Below, piece after piece: positions 39,743 through 52,600 of a DNA stretch of 64,000 nucleotides. How positions within the stretch are numbered: position 1 is the stretch's first letter; every line of letters starts with the position of its first letter. Location of the stretch: positions 10,357,547 to 10,421,546 of the forward strand of contig OX104116.1 of NCBI GenBank assembly GCA_944474755.1. Direction: 5' to 3'. Made by a program: the position numbers and the translations under genes. The DNA is from Limnoperna fortunei (lineage: Eukaryota; Mollusca; Bivalvia; Mytilida; Modiolidae). The notes below the pieces were generated by a model. It saw nothing but the letters and a program-made list of their open reading frames with translations, was not told the origin of the DNA and did no database searches.

Positions 39743-41700
39743 CAACCCTCCTGTGAAGCAAGACTGACATTGGTTGTTTTGAGAAAGGTTTGAGCATGGG
39801 ATGGCCAATCAATAAAACAATCATATACGTACATTAATATGTAAACCCCCAAAAATATTGACAAGATGTATACAAAGCCATTGATTACTTAAAAATGTCC
39901 ATAAATTTTACTGACATTTTAATAAATGGTTTCTTAACGGTGATACCTTGCCTCTCATACAAATTATATAATAGCCAAGAGACATATAGAAACGCTAAAA
40001 AAGCATTCAGATCAAAAGTTAAAATTGGATTTTTAAAAGTGACATTAGTAACAAATTTCCTTGACCTCCAAAGTATGTTACAGAGTAGTAAAGGGGTACC
40101 TTGACATTGTAAGCATTTTTACTGCGAGATATTTAAGTCCGGCTTGTGAAGTCCCGGTCCAAGACACGAAGTTTTCCATTTTCTTATTTTTTTTCTTCAT
40201 TCTTAGCAGAGTTTGTTTAACACCTTTTTGACGGATCCTCACGAAAGTTTGCACAAACCTATAATACCTTGTCTAGTTGTGTTCATCGGTTGTAAACTAT
40301 TCAAAATGGCCGCCGTTGAAAATAAACGTGCAGTTCTCAGATCTCTGTGATACAGTTGACTATCCGGAGCATTTAAAAATATGATTCGAAAGCCGCCGAT
40401 TTTATCACAGTCGACCCCAACCGTAAACTTTAAAATTTCAACTACATTTTATATGTAGGTAGATTGTAATGAATCAACAATGCCACGTGAACGACTCTTT
40501 TTGTAGATGGGAGGGTACTTCATGTAACATGCTTGCAATCACAATCAGCACTAGTTATTTATTTTTCTTTCTATGCAGAGTTTTTGCCCCACAATTTCTG
40601 TTGTAGAACGAGTCAGGGGGTCATCATAAAACTTTGCACAAACCTAGAATACCATGTCTAGATGTAGTAGTGCACATCAGTTTTACAATTTTCAAAATGG
40701 CTGCTGTTTATAATAAAAGTGCAGATCTCGTAAATGGCTAAAGCGATTTTAATGAAAATTGATATATTGATACAGTTGACCAATCTTTTCATTTTTATGG
40801 AAAACAATCGTACAAGTCTGAAATGGCCAGATTGTGAAGCAAGTGCATCAATAACCAGGGAATGGTTTACAATTTGTTGGAAATAGGTTTTGGGTTGGTG
40901 TAAAAAATGTAGGAGTTGATTACACAAAATGGGCACCTTCTTCTGCAGATGTTCTAAAAAATGACTAAGTTCCAAAGTCTGGAAAATTTGGAAAAAAATT
41001 CTGGAACACTTTAATGATAGCAGGTGCACAACTTCAATACATGTACAATCTTTATGTGAAGTTTCAGAGATCTGGGTTGAAAACTGTAGGAGCAGTTGAT
41101 AAAACACAAAGTAGGTACCGTCTTCTGCAAAAAGTCCTGAAAAATGACAAAATTCCCAAGTTTGGAAAACTAGGAAAAAAATCCTTGAACACTTCCATAA
41201 TAGCAGGAGCACAACTTCAATACATGTGCAATCTTTCTGTGAAGTTTCAGAGATCTGTGATGAAAACTGTAGGAGTTGATTACACAAAATGTTGATACCC
41301 TTTTTTCCCCGCCCACCCATTTGCCAGACTTCACCATACTATAATCCGGGTTTGCACCACGTGCAACCCGGTCAAAAACATTGATGTGAAAACAGCCATT
41401 CTATCAGCCCTCCACCTTTCCAACATCAACTTTGTCTAATTTCAACACCATTTTATATGTAAGAAGATTTTAATGCACAAATCAAGAATGCTATGTCATC
41501 AACAACTTTGGTAGATAAAGAGACGACTTTTTGTGACTTGCTTGCAATCACAATCAGCACTTGTTTTTTTTCCTTGTCAATTTTGTCCAATTGTTTTTTT
41601 AGAGATGCAATGTCTTATAAACATGAAACTTTGTGAGTAAGATGGGGCTGACCTGAAATTGTGCTATCAACTTCAATATATTAATGTTGGCCACCATGGC
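39743..41700. repeat. Diverged repeat region with GCTTGCAATCACAATCAG units
   Basis: Non-coding. Two related segments (about 40200-40350 and 40610-40760) share CTTTGCACAAACCTA-ATACC and an ATTCAAAATGGC block. The motif GCTTGCAATCACAATCAGCA occurs near 40531 and 41540, as it does inside both 1.25-kb spacers (near 31685 and 39384). A 184-bp tandem pair beginning GCACAACTTCAATACATGT lies at 41026 and 41210. The 220-residue minus-strand frame here is a translation of these repeats and is not a gene. Confidence 0.55.
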
Positions 41701-43050
41701 AACTTTTTAAACTAAAAATATATTTCTCAGATTTCTAGGATAAATGGAGCGATTTCAATAGAGCATTTCTACAGAAACAAAATTTGATAAGAAATGGACC
41801 ATTTTGCCATTGCCATTCTACCACAGTCCCCCCCCCCCCCCTCAAAAAAAAATTCAAAAATACAAAAAAACCTATAAACTTAGTCAGATTTCAACAAATT
41901 TTTATTTCTATATTTATTTTAATGTACTGGTTTAAATGAAATACTGTCAGTGGCGACTTTTGTGTTGGCATCCCAACAAAGTTATCACTAGTCTGAATCT
42001 ATAATGATTTTCAAAATACAAGACCATTACTTGCATGTAACCCATATGGTCTTAAATTGGATTACTGATTTCAAGGAAGATAATTGTTGAAAATAGTAAA
42101 TGAATGCAGAAGACAAGATGATGCCAACTGATGACAATTGCTCATAGAACCATTGGTCCAGGTGAGCTAAAAATGATTGCATAAATAAGAATCACCCAAG
42201 GACAATTACAGAATTGGTAAATAAAAATTAAGAATATTTCTTCTAAAAAACTACCAAAGCATTTTTTTCAATTTTAATAGCTGTAATACTTAATTAAAAT
42301 TTTTCTAAAGCCATCTATATTGGACACTTGAATTCAGAACCTGATAATTATATTCCATTGGAATCATTTGGAAGTTGTTGCTGATTGTGAACAGTAATAA
42401 ATACGAATTGAGACATTTCTTTGGCTTAAAAAAACTCAGCAATGTGTGGACAAAATTTATCTTGAAATTTTTAGAAGAAATGTTCATTTGGGCACAAATA
42501 TAAACTGATTTTACCACGGGTTGGCATTTTATGGCAAATATTTTACCCAGAGTGGTACCAGGGTCAATCTGTGGTAAAATTGCAAGTAGAACAAATATAT
42601 CATGATTTAACAACAAATAAAATTGCTAATAAGTCAATATATATATATATATTGATTCTAATAAGATGTGCTTTAAACTCTTTGAGAGAACAACCATGAT
42701 AAAAAAAAATTATTTTTGTATATGGAACAAATATCATAATCGATCAACAAATTTCATTGTGACATCATAGAAAGATTTTCCATAAATTTCAATGATGTCA
42801 CAATCAACTTTGTGCCAGAACAGCCAGTCATAGGTATTGTAAATATCCGAAATGTACCATTAATGTCGTTAGTGTATTCCTTGCTATCACTGGGGATAAA
42901 CCAATGTTACATAAATAGCCAAACAATGGCCTACATGAATTATTTCTTAATTTATCACTAAAAGCTCATTTTACAACAGGTGTGGCATCGAAGTCTTTTA
43001 AGCTCTTTATGTTTAAATGGAGATAAAGTATGGAAAATAAATCTGAATTC
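41700..43050. other. AT-rich non-coding stretch
   Basis: No gene seen. Contains a poly(C) run at 41828-41841, an (AT)n tract at about 42637-42652, and CCAGGTGAGCTAAAAATG near 42160, which matches the terminus of the element at 44.7-45.8 kb and may be a solo end. Confidence 0.5.
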
Positions 43051-43051
43051 A

Positions 43052-43312
43052 CGTTTGTTTGTTTGATGGTGTTTAATGCCACTTTCAGCAATTTTTCAGC
43101 TATATCATGTTGTCCAGTTTTTATTGGGGGAGAAAGCCAGAGTACCCGGAGAAAACCCCTGACCTGCGGTAGGAAAACTGGCAATCCTTGTCAATTAATA
43201 TTGGAGTCGAGTACACACTGCCTGCAGTGAGAATCGAACCAGCAATCTCAGTGTTGACAGACCACGTGATAAATGTTAGACGAACTACCTTGACCACTCG
43301 GCCACCGCGGCC
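43052..43312 (-). repeat. tRNA-headed SINE, best copy
   Basis: Read on the minus strand from 43312, it starts with GGCCGCGGTGGCCGAGTGG, a tRNA-like head. An A-box-like TGGCCGAGTGG lies at 43294-43304 and a B-box-like GGTTCGATTCTC at 43229-43240, so a pol III promoter is plausible. The body then runs to a TTTGTTTG-type end. It lies just downstream of the STOML2 stop codon. Confidence 0.75.
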
Positions 43313-43425
43313 ACATCTGAATTCATGAAAAACATTATAAACCAGAAAACAATACAAGTTGGCTGTATTTTTTGTATTAACAATATTTTTTATTCTTATT
43401 TATATATTAAACTAGTCTGTAAATA

Positions 43426-43638
43426 TCATGAGTTTATGTTTGTATCTGAGCCTTCTGGCTGATCAGTTACTTTAGAAATTGTGTCCTTTTGTTTTGGTGA
43501 TTCCTCTGATAATGTTGATTTTTGCGATTCCTTTGATAATGTTGATTCACTCGATACTGTCAGTTTCGGTGATTCACTTAATGCCAGTTCTTCATTACCT
43601 TTGTTCTCTTTAGATAAATTGCTGTATATTGCCATGGC
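43426..43638 (-). CDS. STOML2: STOML2 last coding exon
   Basis: Starts AMAIYSNL after a CATTTCAG acceptor and ends at TGA (43426-43428). Beyond AMAIYSNL it is Ser/Glu/Lys-rich with near-repeats (STLSKESQK, STLSEESPK) and does not align with the human tail. Confidence 0.88.
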   Translation of the reverse strand, partial: AMAIYSNLSKENKGNEELALSESPKLTVSSESTLSKESQKSTLSEESPKQKDTISKVTDQPEGSDTNINS

Positions 43639-46600
43639 CTGAAATGAACATACAATTCATTTTCAAGAAATCTGACATATGATGATCTCCATAAATTTTT
43701 TTGGCCTATAATAAAACTTGTCATTTAACACAAAAAAGATCTTGGTTGTACATTGTATGTACATGTACAAAAGAAGACTTACATTCATCTAAACTGCTTA
43801 ATCATATTTAACTCTAAGGAACACCCATTTACATACAGTTCTGTTGGTTATTCCTTTGAAAATCTAATTAAAAGCAAGATCATTAATAGAATACATATTG
43901 CTTCTTGGTATGGCTATCTATTTTCCTAAATCGTTTATTTGCATAAAAATTTTATGTCACTTCTCTTAAAAATAAAGCAATTTTTCAGCTACATCATGAA
44001 ATCTGGGATAAAAAACTTTCTCATATATTGGGTACAGTTTTAAACCTACCTGTGAAACCATACTACTGATATCGCCTGTATTAGTAGGCAACAACACTGT
44101 GTTTCCTTTTTGTGCTAAATTACTAAATGCTGCCACATACTGTTCTGCTACATTATATGATACTGCATTTACACCATTCTGTAAAGTATACATGTAAATT
44201 ACAAATCGGCTACATATTGTGTTTAAATTACTCTGCAAAATATAAATGTAAATTATTCATTATGAAAAATGTTATATGTCCTTTAAAAAAACTACTGATA
44301 TAAATGAGTAACTATGCATAAGTCATTTTAGATTGACTATTTGTTTTGTAATTATGGTCTGCATTTGATTATACACCATTTTTATCATTAAAGACATTTT
44401 TAGTTGGGTTCAAATGATAAAATGCTGTCCTGATACTACATGTACATTTATAGCATTTGTACACTATGTTAATTACAGGTTCCAAATGATGAAACGAGGT
44501 TATGGTACATTATATGATACTCTGATAGTGTACTTGCATGATGATTTTAATGTAAAAATACAACTATCTTTAAAAGGATGTTTATACATAACACACCAAC
44601 ACTGTTTTTGAATACTAGTTTTACCCACCCAAAATGTACTAGGTCAAATATATCAATGCAAATTAATACATATAAATAACCAGAGGCTCTTAAGAGCCTG
44701 TATCGCTCACCTGATTTTATAGGAAATGAAGATGGCATTTCCCTGATGTTAAAGTTAGTCCTGTAATTTTCAATAAACTTTAATTAGGACCATCCAAACA
44801 ATATTACTAGAAAGCTTTGTTTCATTGGTTAACCGGTTGTATAGAGAACATTTTTTTTATTTGCCCATAGGGTCCAATGTTAAACTAAGTCCTGCGGCGG
44901 TGGTGGCCATTTTGAATTTCCAATTGCCATAAAAAACATAAACTTTATAGAGGACCATCCAAACAATATTGCTAGTAAGTTTTTGTTTCCATTGATTAAC
45001 CGGTTTCAGAGAAGAAGCCTTTAAAAACATTTTCCCATAGGGTCCTATGTTAAACTAAGTCCTGCGGTAGCGGCCATTTTGAATTTCCAATTGCCATAAA
45101 AAACATAAACTTTATAGAGGACCATCCAAACAATATTGCTAGTAAGTTTTGTTTTGATTGGTTAAACAGTTTCAGAGAAGAAGCCCTTTTAAACTTTTTT
45201 CTCATAGGGTTGAATGTTAAACCAAGTCCTGCGGTGGCGGCCATTTTGAATTTCCGATTGGGATAAAAAACATGAACTTTATAGAGGACCATCCAAACAA
45301 TATTGCTAGTAAGTTTTGTTTCCATTGGTTGACCGGTTTCAGAAAAGAAGCCTTTCAAACTTTTTCCCATAGGGTCCTATGTTAAATTAAGTCCTGCGGT
45401 GGCAGCCATTTTGAATTTCCAATTGCCATAAAAAACACAAACTTTATAGAGGACCATCCAAACAATATTGCTGGTAAGTTTTGTTTTGATTGGTTAAACG
45501 GTTTCAGAGAAGAAGCCCTTTTAAACTTTTTTCCCATAGGGTCCTATGTTAAACTAAGTCTTGAGGTGGCGGCCATATTGGTTTACCAATCAAAATAAAA
45601 AACACAAACTTTGTAAAGGTCCATTGAATAAACATTATGGCCAAGTTTGGTTTCAATTGGCCAAGTGGTTTCAGAGAAGAAGATTAAAATGTAAAAAATT
45701 TACAGATGCCAACGACGCCGACGGATGCAAAGTGATAACAATAGCTCACATGACCCTTTGGGTCAGGTGAGCTAACAATGTGATCAACATGAGGTACACA
45801 TTATTGTGGAGAGCCTTGTCTAGCTTTATGATAATTAATTAAATAGTTCCTTTAATATCCAGAGAGCAGTGTAAAGGTACTTAACATGTTAACAAACAAT
45901 AAATCAGCTACATATACAGTGCAGCCATGTTCTACATGATGTAATAGCAAGTATTGCAGATGTGAACTGTACAGTTACATGAGTGTGTGTAAAAAAAGTC
46001 ATGTGATCCACACGAACAAACTCATTTTAGCTGAGCTATCCAAAGAAAATAATCTAGTAGAGCGTTAACATGAATTTTATAGAAGACAAAAATAATTGTT
46101 ACATCAATAAAATGAAAGTGTTTTTTTTATAACAGCAAATATGTCAAGAAACATTGTTTGTATTCTCTGAAAAGCTGTTTAAATGACATTTTTGTAACAT
46201 CATCAACACATTAGTGAAAGTCGTCACATCATCATTAAAATGCAGAGGCACTGTTAGGGGCTGTGAGGTACATCATGAACCATAAAATGTGTGATGATTG
46301 CATTTAGGCTGCACCTATATTCATATTATGTCCTATTTCAAGAAACTTCTCCAAACAATAATAAACAACTGTAATTTACAATCTTATCATATGTTATTAC
46401 TTTCAGCCTTTGAATTCATCTTACCATATTACTTAGTCTTTGTGACCTTCTTACCTTATCACTTATAGCCTGTGCAACCATCATAATAGCATTTGCTTTA
46501 GCTCTTGCTTTAACTTTAATGGCTTCTGCTTCACCTACAAGAATTATTAAAGACAATAGCAATACAGGCTTCAAATACAACTTCATCCAAAATTATCAAA

Positions 46601-49600
46601 TTTTGATTAATTACCCATGCCTAACACTAAATGTAAACATCCGTGATTACTGATGACCAGAATAATTTTTTTAAATCTCTTAAGTTTAAATTGGCCTGGT
46701 TGCAAAGAAAGTGCCTTAATAAATATGGAATGGTTAACAATTGTTGGAAGAAAGTTTAAAGTTGTGTTAAAAACTGCATGAGTAGATGATTACACTAAAG
46801 GTACCATACTAGTAATAAATCAAATCTGCTGAAAAAGGACTATTCCTAAGTTGGGAACAAGTGCCACACAATACATGTATGCCCGTCAAAAATTTTGGTA
46901 AATAGTCGAAAGTTTGACAGAGAGGTGTGTACATGTATTTAGTTGCAAGAATCCTAATAACCCACTTTCATCAATTTTTCAGCTATATCATGGTGTCCAG
47001 TTTTTATTGGGGAGGAACCCGGGGTACACTGAGAGAACCCTGACCTGCGGTAGGAAAACTGGCAATCCTTGTCAATTAAGATTGGAGTCGAGTACACCCT
47101 GCCTGCAGTGAAGTGTTATGGGGTATTTACAGATGTGTCATTTATATCACAGGAACCATGTACAACTACATGTACTACAATGAATTTGATAACCAGTAAC
47201 ATTAATAGTAAGTTACAGGGCATTTAAATCACAGGAACCCTTATTACAATAATGAACTTAATAACCAGCCAATTAAATACTTTCAACACTAAAGATTACA
47301 CAAACATTCATGAAGATCAATGAACAACCATTTCACTGGGCTGAGAGCAATGTGGCATTTTTGTAAAATTAAGAGCAATAACTCTGTAGTGTGTAGGGCG
47401 ATTTGGCTGGTTATCGAACTTGGTCGAGATATTTTAGGATACTTCCATAAATATTTTCGCCAATTTTCATGAAGATCGAACAACAACTGTGAATTTTTTT
47501 GTATAAAGAGCAGTAACTCTGAAGTGCCTAAAGCAATTTGGCTGTTTATCAAACTTGGTCAAGATATTATGCCCATAAACATTTTCCACAAGTTTCATGA
47601 AGATATGACAACAACTGTTTGAGTTAGAGAGAATGGACATTGCTGTGAGTGCCGCCTGTCCGCCTGAGCTCGTCAAAGGTGTTCCCATAACCAGTCTTGG
47701 ACAAGCTTATAACAAGTGTGGACACAGAAAAACGTCTCACCTGTATTCCGCATCAGTAACGAAAATAAATTTCGTCATAAGCATTACGTAATTAGCATTT
47801 AATATCAGCAGCGGCCTGTATACAAAATATTGTCACCATACCCTGCATAGTTACAGGGGAACAGCGGTAACCCAAAAACTTTAACGTAGTTGCTGGACCG
47901 TGAAATTGAGGTCAAGGTCAGGTGGAACCTACCAGACAGTCATGTACTATTCATCAGCAACCTATATACCAAATATTGTCATCCTACCATGCGTAGTTAC
48001 AGAGGAACTATCGTAACCCAAAAACTTTAACGTAGTCGCTGGACCGTGAAATTGAGGTCAAGGTCAGGTGACACCTACCAGACAGTCATGTACTAGTCAT
48101 CAGCAACCTATACACCAAATATTGTCATCCTACCATGTGTAGTTACAGAGGAACTGTCGTAACCCAAAAACTTTAACGTAGTTGCTGGACCGTGAAATTG
48201 AGGTCAAGGTCAGGTGACACCTACCAGACAGTCATGTACTAGTCATCAGCAACCTATACACCAAATATTGTCATCCTACCATGCGTAGTTACAGAGGAAC
48301 TGTCGTAACCAAAAAATTTTAACGTAGTCACTGGACCGTGAAATTGAGGTCAAGGTCAGGTGACACCTACCAGACAGTCATGTACTAGTCATCAGCAACC
48401 TATACACCAAATATTGTCATCCTACCATGCGTAGTTACAGAGAAACTGTCGTAACCCAAAAACTTTAACGTAGTCGCTGGACCGTGAAATTGAGGTCAAG
48501 GTCAGGTGACACCTACCAGACAGTCATGTACTAGTCATCAGCAACCTATACACCAAATATTGTCATCCTACCATGCGTAGTTACAGAGGAACTGTTGTAA
48601 CCCTAAAACTTTAACGTAGTCGCTGGACTGGCAAGTACTCATCATAAGCTACCTCTGGACCAAATTTGATGAACCTAGGGCTTGGGCTTACAAAGATATG
48701 AAGCAAGATGTCAAGTGTTTACGCCGCCGCCGCCGGATTCCCATACATATGTCTCGCCTCCAGCGACTTTCGTCGCAGGCGAGACAAAAATGGGAAAAAA
48801 TTAATAGCATGTGCAATTTTTCTGTGAAATTTCAGGGAACTTGGTTGAAAGCTGTAGCAAGAGTTGATACCAAAAAATAGGTACCCTTTCCTGTAAAATT
48901 TGCTGCAAAATGACTAAGTTCCCAAGTCTTGAAGTATGGGGGAAAATAATAGATCAATTCAATAAAAACAGGTGCACAACTTTAACAAATATGTGTGCAA
49001 TCTTTCTGTGAGGTTTCGAGGATCTTGGTTCAAAGCTGTAGGAGGTGTTTATTACACAGAAGATGTATTCTATTTTCCTTGCCCAACAATTTGATTTCAC
49101 CATATCATTACCAAGGTTTGCAACATGGCTAAATATGCATTATGAAAGACCCACCCAAAGATTTCTTACATAAAGACGTGTAATGAACCAATACTTAAGT
49201 TGCGATTTCGGGTTTTATCTAATTTAAAATGTTATTGTAGTAGACATCTAAAAAAAATAAAATGCTCCTTTTGGTTTTGACGTTTTGTACATATGGAACA
49301 GTTCAAGTGGTTTCTATCATGAACGAGCATAAACAATTTACCAAAATTTCCTTATAGAAGCATAATGATTCCTAAATAACTATAGGTAATCACATTTATA
49401 CAGTTATATTATCAGTAAATATCACATTCTAGATCAGATCTAGGCATATAAAATGACTTTTAAATAGCATTTAACATTCATATGTACTACATGTAAATGT
49501 TTTGGTGCGACATGGAACAGAGGGCAATCTTCTGAACAAGTTATTATGGATCTGTTTCCTTCTACTCCGATAATATGTATTGTATCATTAAAACAATCTT

Positions 49601-52600
49601 AATAAAATTGTTTATAGGTAAAAAACATTACTGTCTGTGTATAACTCACTTTGAACAAGTGATTCATTCATTTAGTTTTAACCTATATTAGACTCGTGTA
49701 TATTAAGTAAACCATGCTGATCAGATGATCTTTAAGTGAAATATGACTATTATACACAGTAGATTACAAATTTGATACCTTTGGTTATTTTAGATTCCAT
49801 TTAAACAATGTATCTAACCATTATTTTCAATTTATCATATTGCGTGAATGTGATATTTTGACTATAAGGTAAAAGAATGAAATCCACAAAAAGTATTAGC
49901 CTTGCAATATCACGTAATCAAAAATTTGCCATGCAATAACACTTGTAACCAAAACATCATTCGTGCAATATCACAGTATGATAATGTTTTTTAAATATTC
50001 ACTTTGAAAATGTTTTTGCAGCAAAATAATCACATCTAGCACTTAAAAAATAAGATATTCCCCATGATAACAAAATGTGCATGATCAGACATACTTATGT
50101 ATAAAAAACACCAATATATTAATATAAGGAGACAAAGAATAAAAGTGGACCATTTACAGTGAAATGTTAAAAAACAATTATGGCAGCTCAGTGCAAGCAA
50201 TATATTTTTTTTTTGAACACTTAAAAGGAATATCACCCTCTGCTGTTGGCCTCAATAAATGTAGCTATCTCTATTAAGTGTTCTATAAAACATTATATTT
50301 GCATGCACTGAGTTGCCATTATTGTATATTATTTATTAAAACTGTACCGTCTGCATTGTTAATCTGCTCAGCTTTGAAAGCTTCAGAATTTAATATCCTG
50401 GCTTGCTTCTTTCCCTCGGCAACATTTATTTCTGCTTCTCTAATACCTATAACCAAAATTATTTTTAAATTTATTTCCATGTTTTCAAACTACTGGTATT
50501 ACTTATCACCATAAAGAATCTTAATACAGAAAAGTCAAAGTCATATCAAAGACTTATTTAAAATGATGTTTGATGTATTCTCATTTACAAAGTGTTTCTA
50601 TCTTATAAATGTATTAAGTCACAAAAAAATTCCAACCTTGCTGAAGTTTGTTTGTTTGAATGTTGTTTAACACAACTTTCAGCAATATTTCAAATGTTTC
50701 ATGGTGTCCAGTTTTTATTGGTGCAAGGACAGAGTACTCATAGAAACCCCCCAACAACGGTAGGAAAACTGGCAATCCTTTATAATTACGATTGGAGTTG
50801 AATAAATCCTGCCCACAATTACACCTGAACCAGCAACCTCAATGTTGACAGACCATGTGATCAATAGTAGATGTCCAACTACCTTACTATTCAACCACTG
50901 AGGTCTCCCGTGCTGATGTAAACTTCCTCACAATTGATTATTCGTAAAGCATAAGAATAATGTCATAAAAGTGTGTAACATGATTACAATTTTAATCCCA
51001 TAGACAGAGCATTTCTTTTCAAAATTTCATTACAAACATCTTAAAAATCCAAATGATAAAATCCTTGATATTTCTTCAAGACTTTAGAGCCAATACAAAA
51101 TCTATGAAAAATCAAGAGACCCTGTTTTTTCCCCAAATTTTAAATCACTAATCTAAAAAAAATAAGGACATTGACCTATAATTATTTCTGTTTGTGTTGT
51201 TCCAGCATCATCAAAGTTCTTACAAACAAAAAACAATCATTTGAAAACTTTGTTATTTCGAAATAGACCAGTAATCATCCTTAAAGAAATAAAATAAACC
51301 TTCTGATTCTAAAATAGCAGCCCTCTTTTTACGCTCTGCTTCAACTTGCATCTGCATGGCTATCTGTACTCTGTCAGGTAATTTTATATCTCCTAAAGAA
51401 CAGAAATTTAACATCAAATAAATTTCTTCCGACTTTACATTTCAAAGACACTTAATTCTAGTCTGAAATATGTAAAATGAATTGGGTTTCATTTAGTCAT
51501 TTTTACTGTACATTGTTGACATTTCTTTATTGTTCCTTTTTCATTAATAACAATGTATAAAACTTGATAGAAATGTAGCTATAAAGGGACAGTCCCTGGT
51601 TTGCTTCAAAATAATAGATAACCTGGTTAAATATCAGTGGGTAAAAACGCCACACTCCTTAACCCATTTTGTAGATTTTGAACAATAGCATGAAATTTAA
51701 GCTGCTAAAAAACACAAAATTCTCAAAAAAATTCAAATGAGCAGACAAACATAATATTTGGACTGGCAAAAATTTGTCTCCTGACTAGACACTTAAGTCT
51801 TAATTTGTTTAGATTACAAGAACAATAACTCTTGTTTACAACAGCAGCCATATGTACCATGATCTGTTTCCAGGAAAAACATAGAAACTGATAAAATATA
51901 TATAAAAACAAGCAATAATTGCTTAATTTAGAGCAATATTAAAGACAAACACACCAAGATGAAAATAAAGTCACAGGTAAGCTATGTCAGATGGCAACAT
52001 AAAAATCTCTGTTGGTTGAGGCAAAAAGCAAAATTAAAAAAAATTTGGTCGAGCAAAGCTGCTTCAGTTTGCAGACCAAATGTCCACTATAATCCGAAAT
52101 GATTTATTGAAAATTGCATAGGTTTAATACCATTTAAAAATACTTACTTATTTCATATCTTAGACATGTAATTCCCCAGGCCTCGGCTGCTTTATTGATT
52201 GACTCTGTTAAATAGTTTAAAATAATTACATCATTATCTTTTGGTTGTGCATGTCTCAATAAATTTCTATATTTGGATTATTGGTATTTAGAGTGGGCAT
52301 AGAAAAAACCACAGGTATATACAGATTACTTACACACTCTTGATATGATTTATGTGTTTGTTATGTAATCAAGGATTGCATTGGTCTAAAAGCAAGTGTG
52401 AAAGTGTGTTGGCTTTAGTCCTAATAATTTTACTACTTTATTTGTAAAAACATTGATCACTTTTTGGCTTTGTTTCATAGAAAACAATGGAAAGAAGATT
52501 GAAAATTGGGGAAGATTTGTATAAAGTGCTAAGTTTGTCAATCTGTTTTTTTTCCTTTTTACAGTGTATTATTTTATATACCAAGATTACAAATTTATGC

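Noticed and set aside
40658..41320. 220-residue minus-strand open frame
   Set aside because: It covers tandem 184-bp repeats and repeats its own peptide. No recognised domain or splice context.
43229..43312. Possible tRNA gene on the minus strand
   Set aside because: A and B boxes are present but the sequence runs into a repeated body shared with other copies in the window, so it is a SINE head. The acceptor stem does not close.
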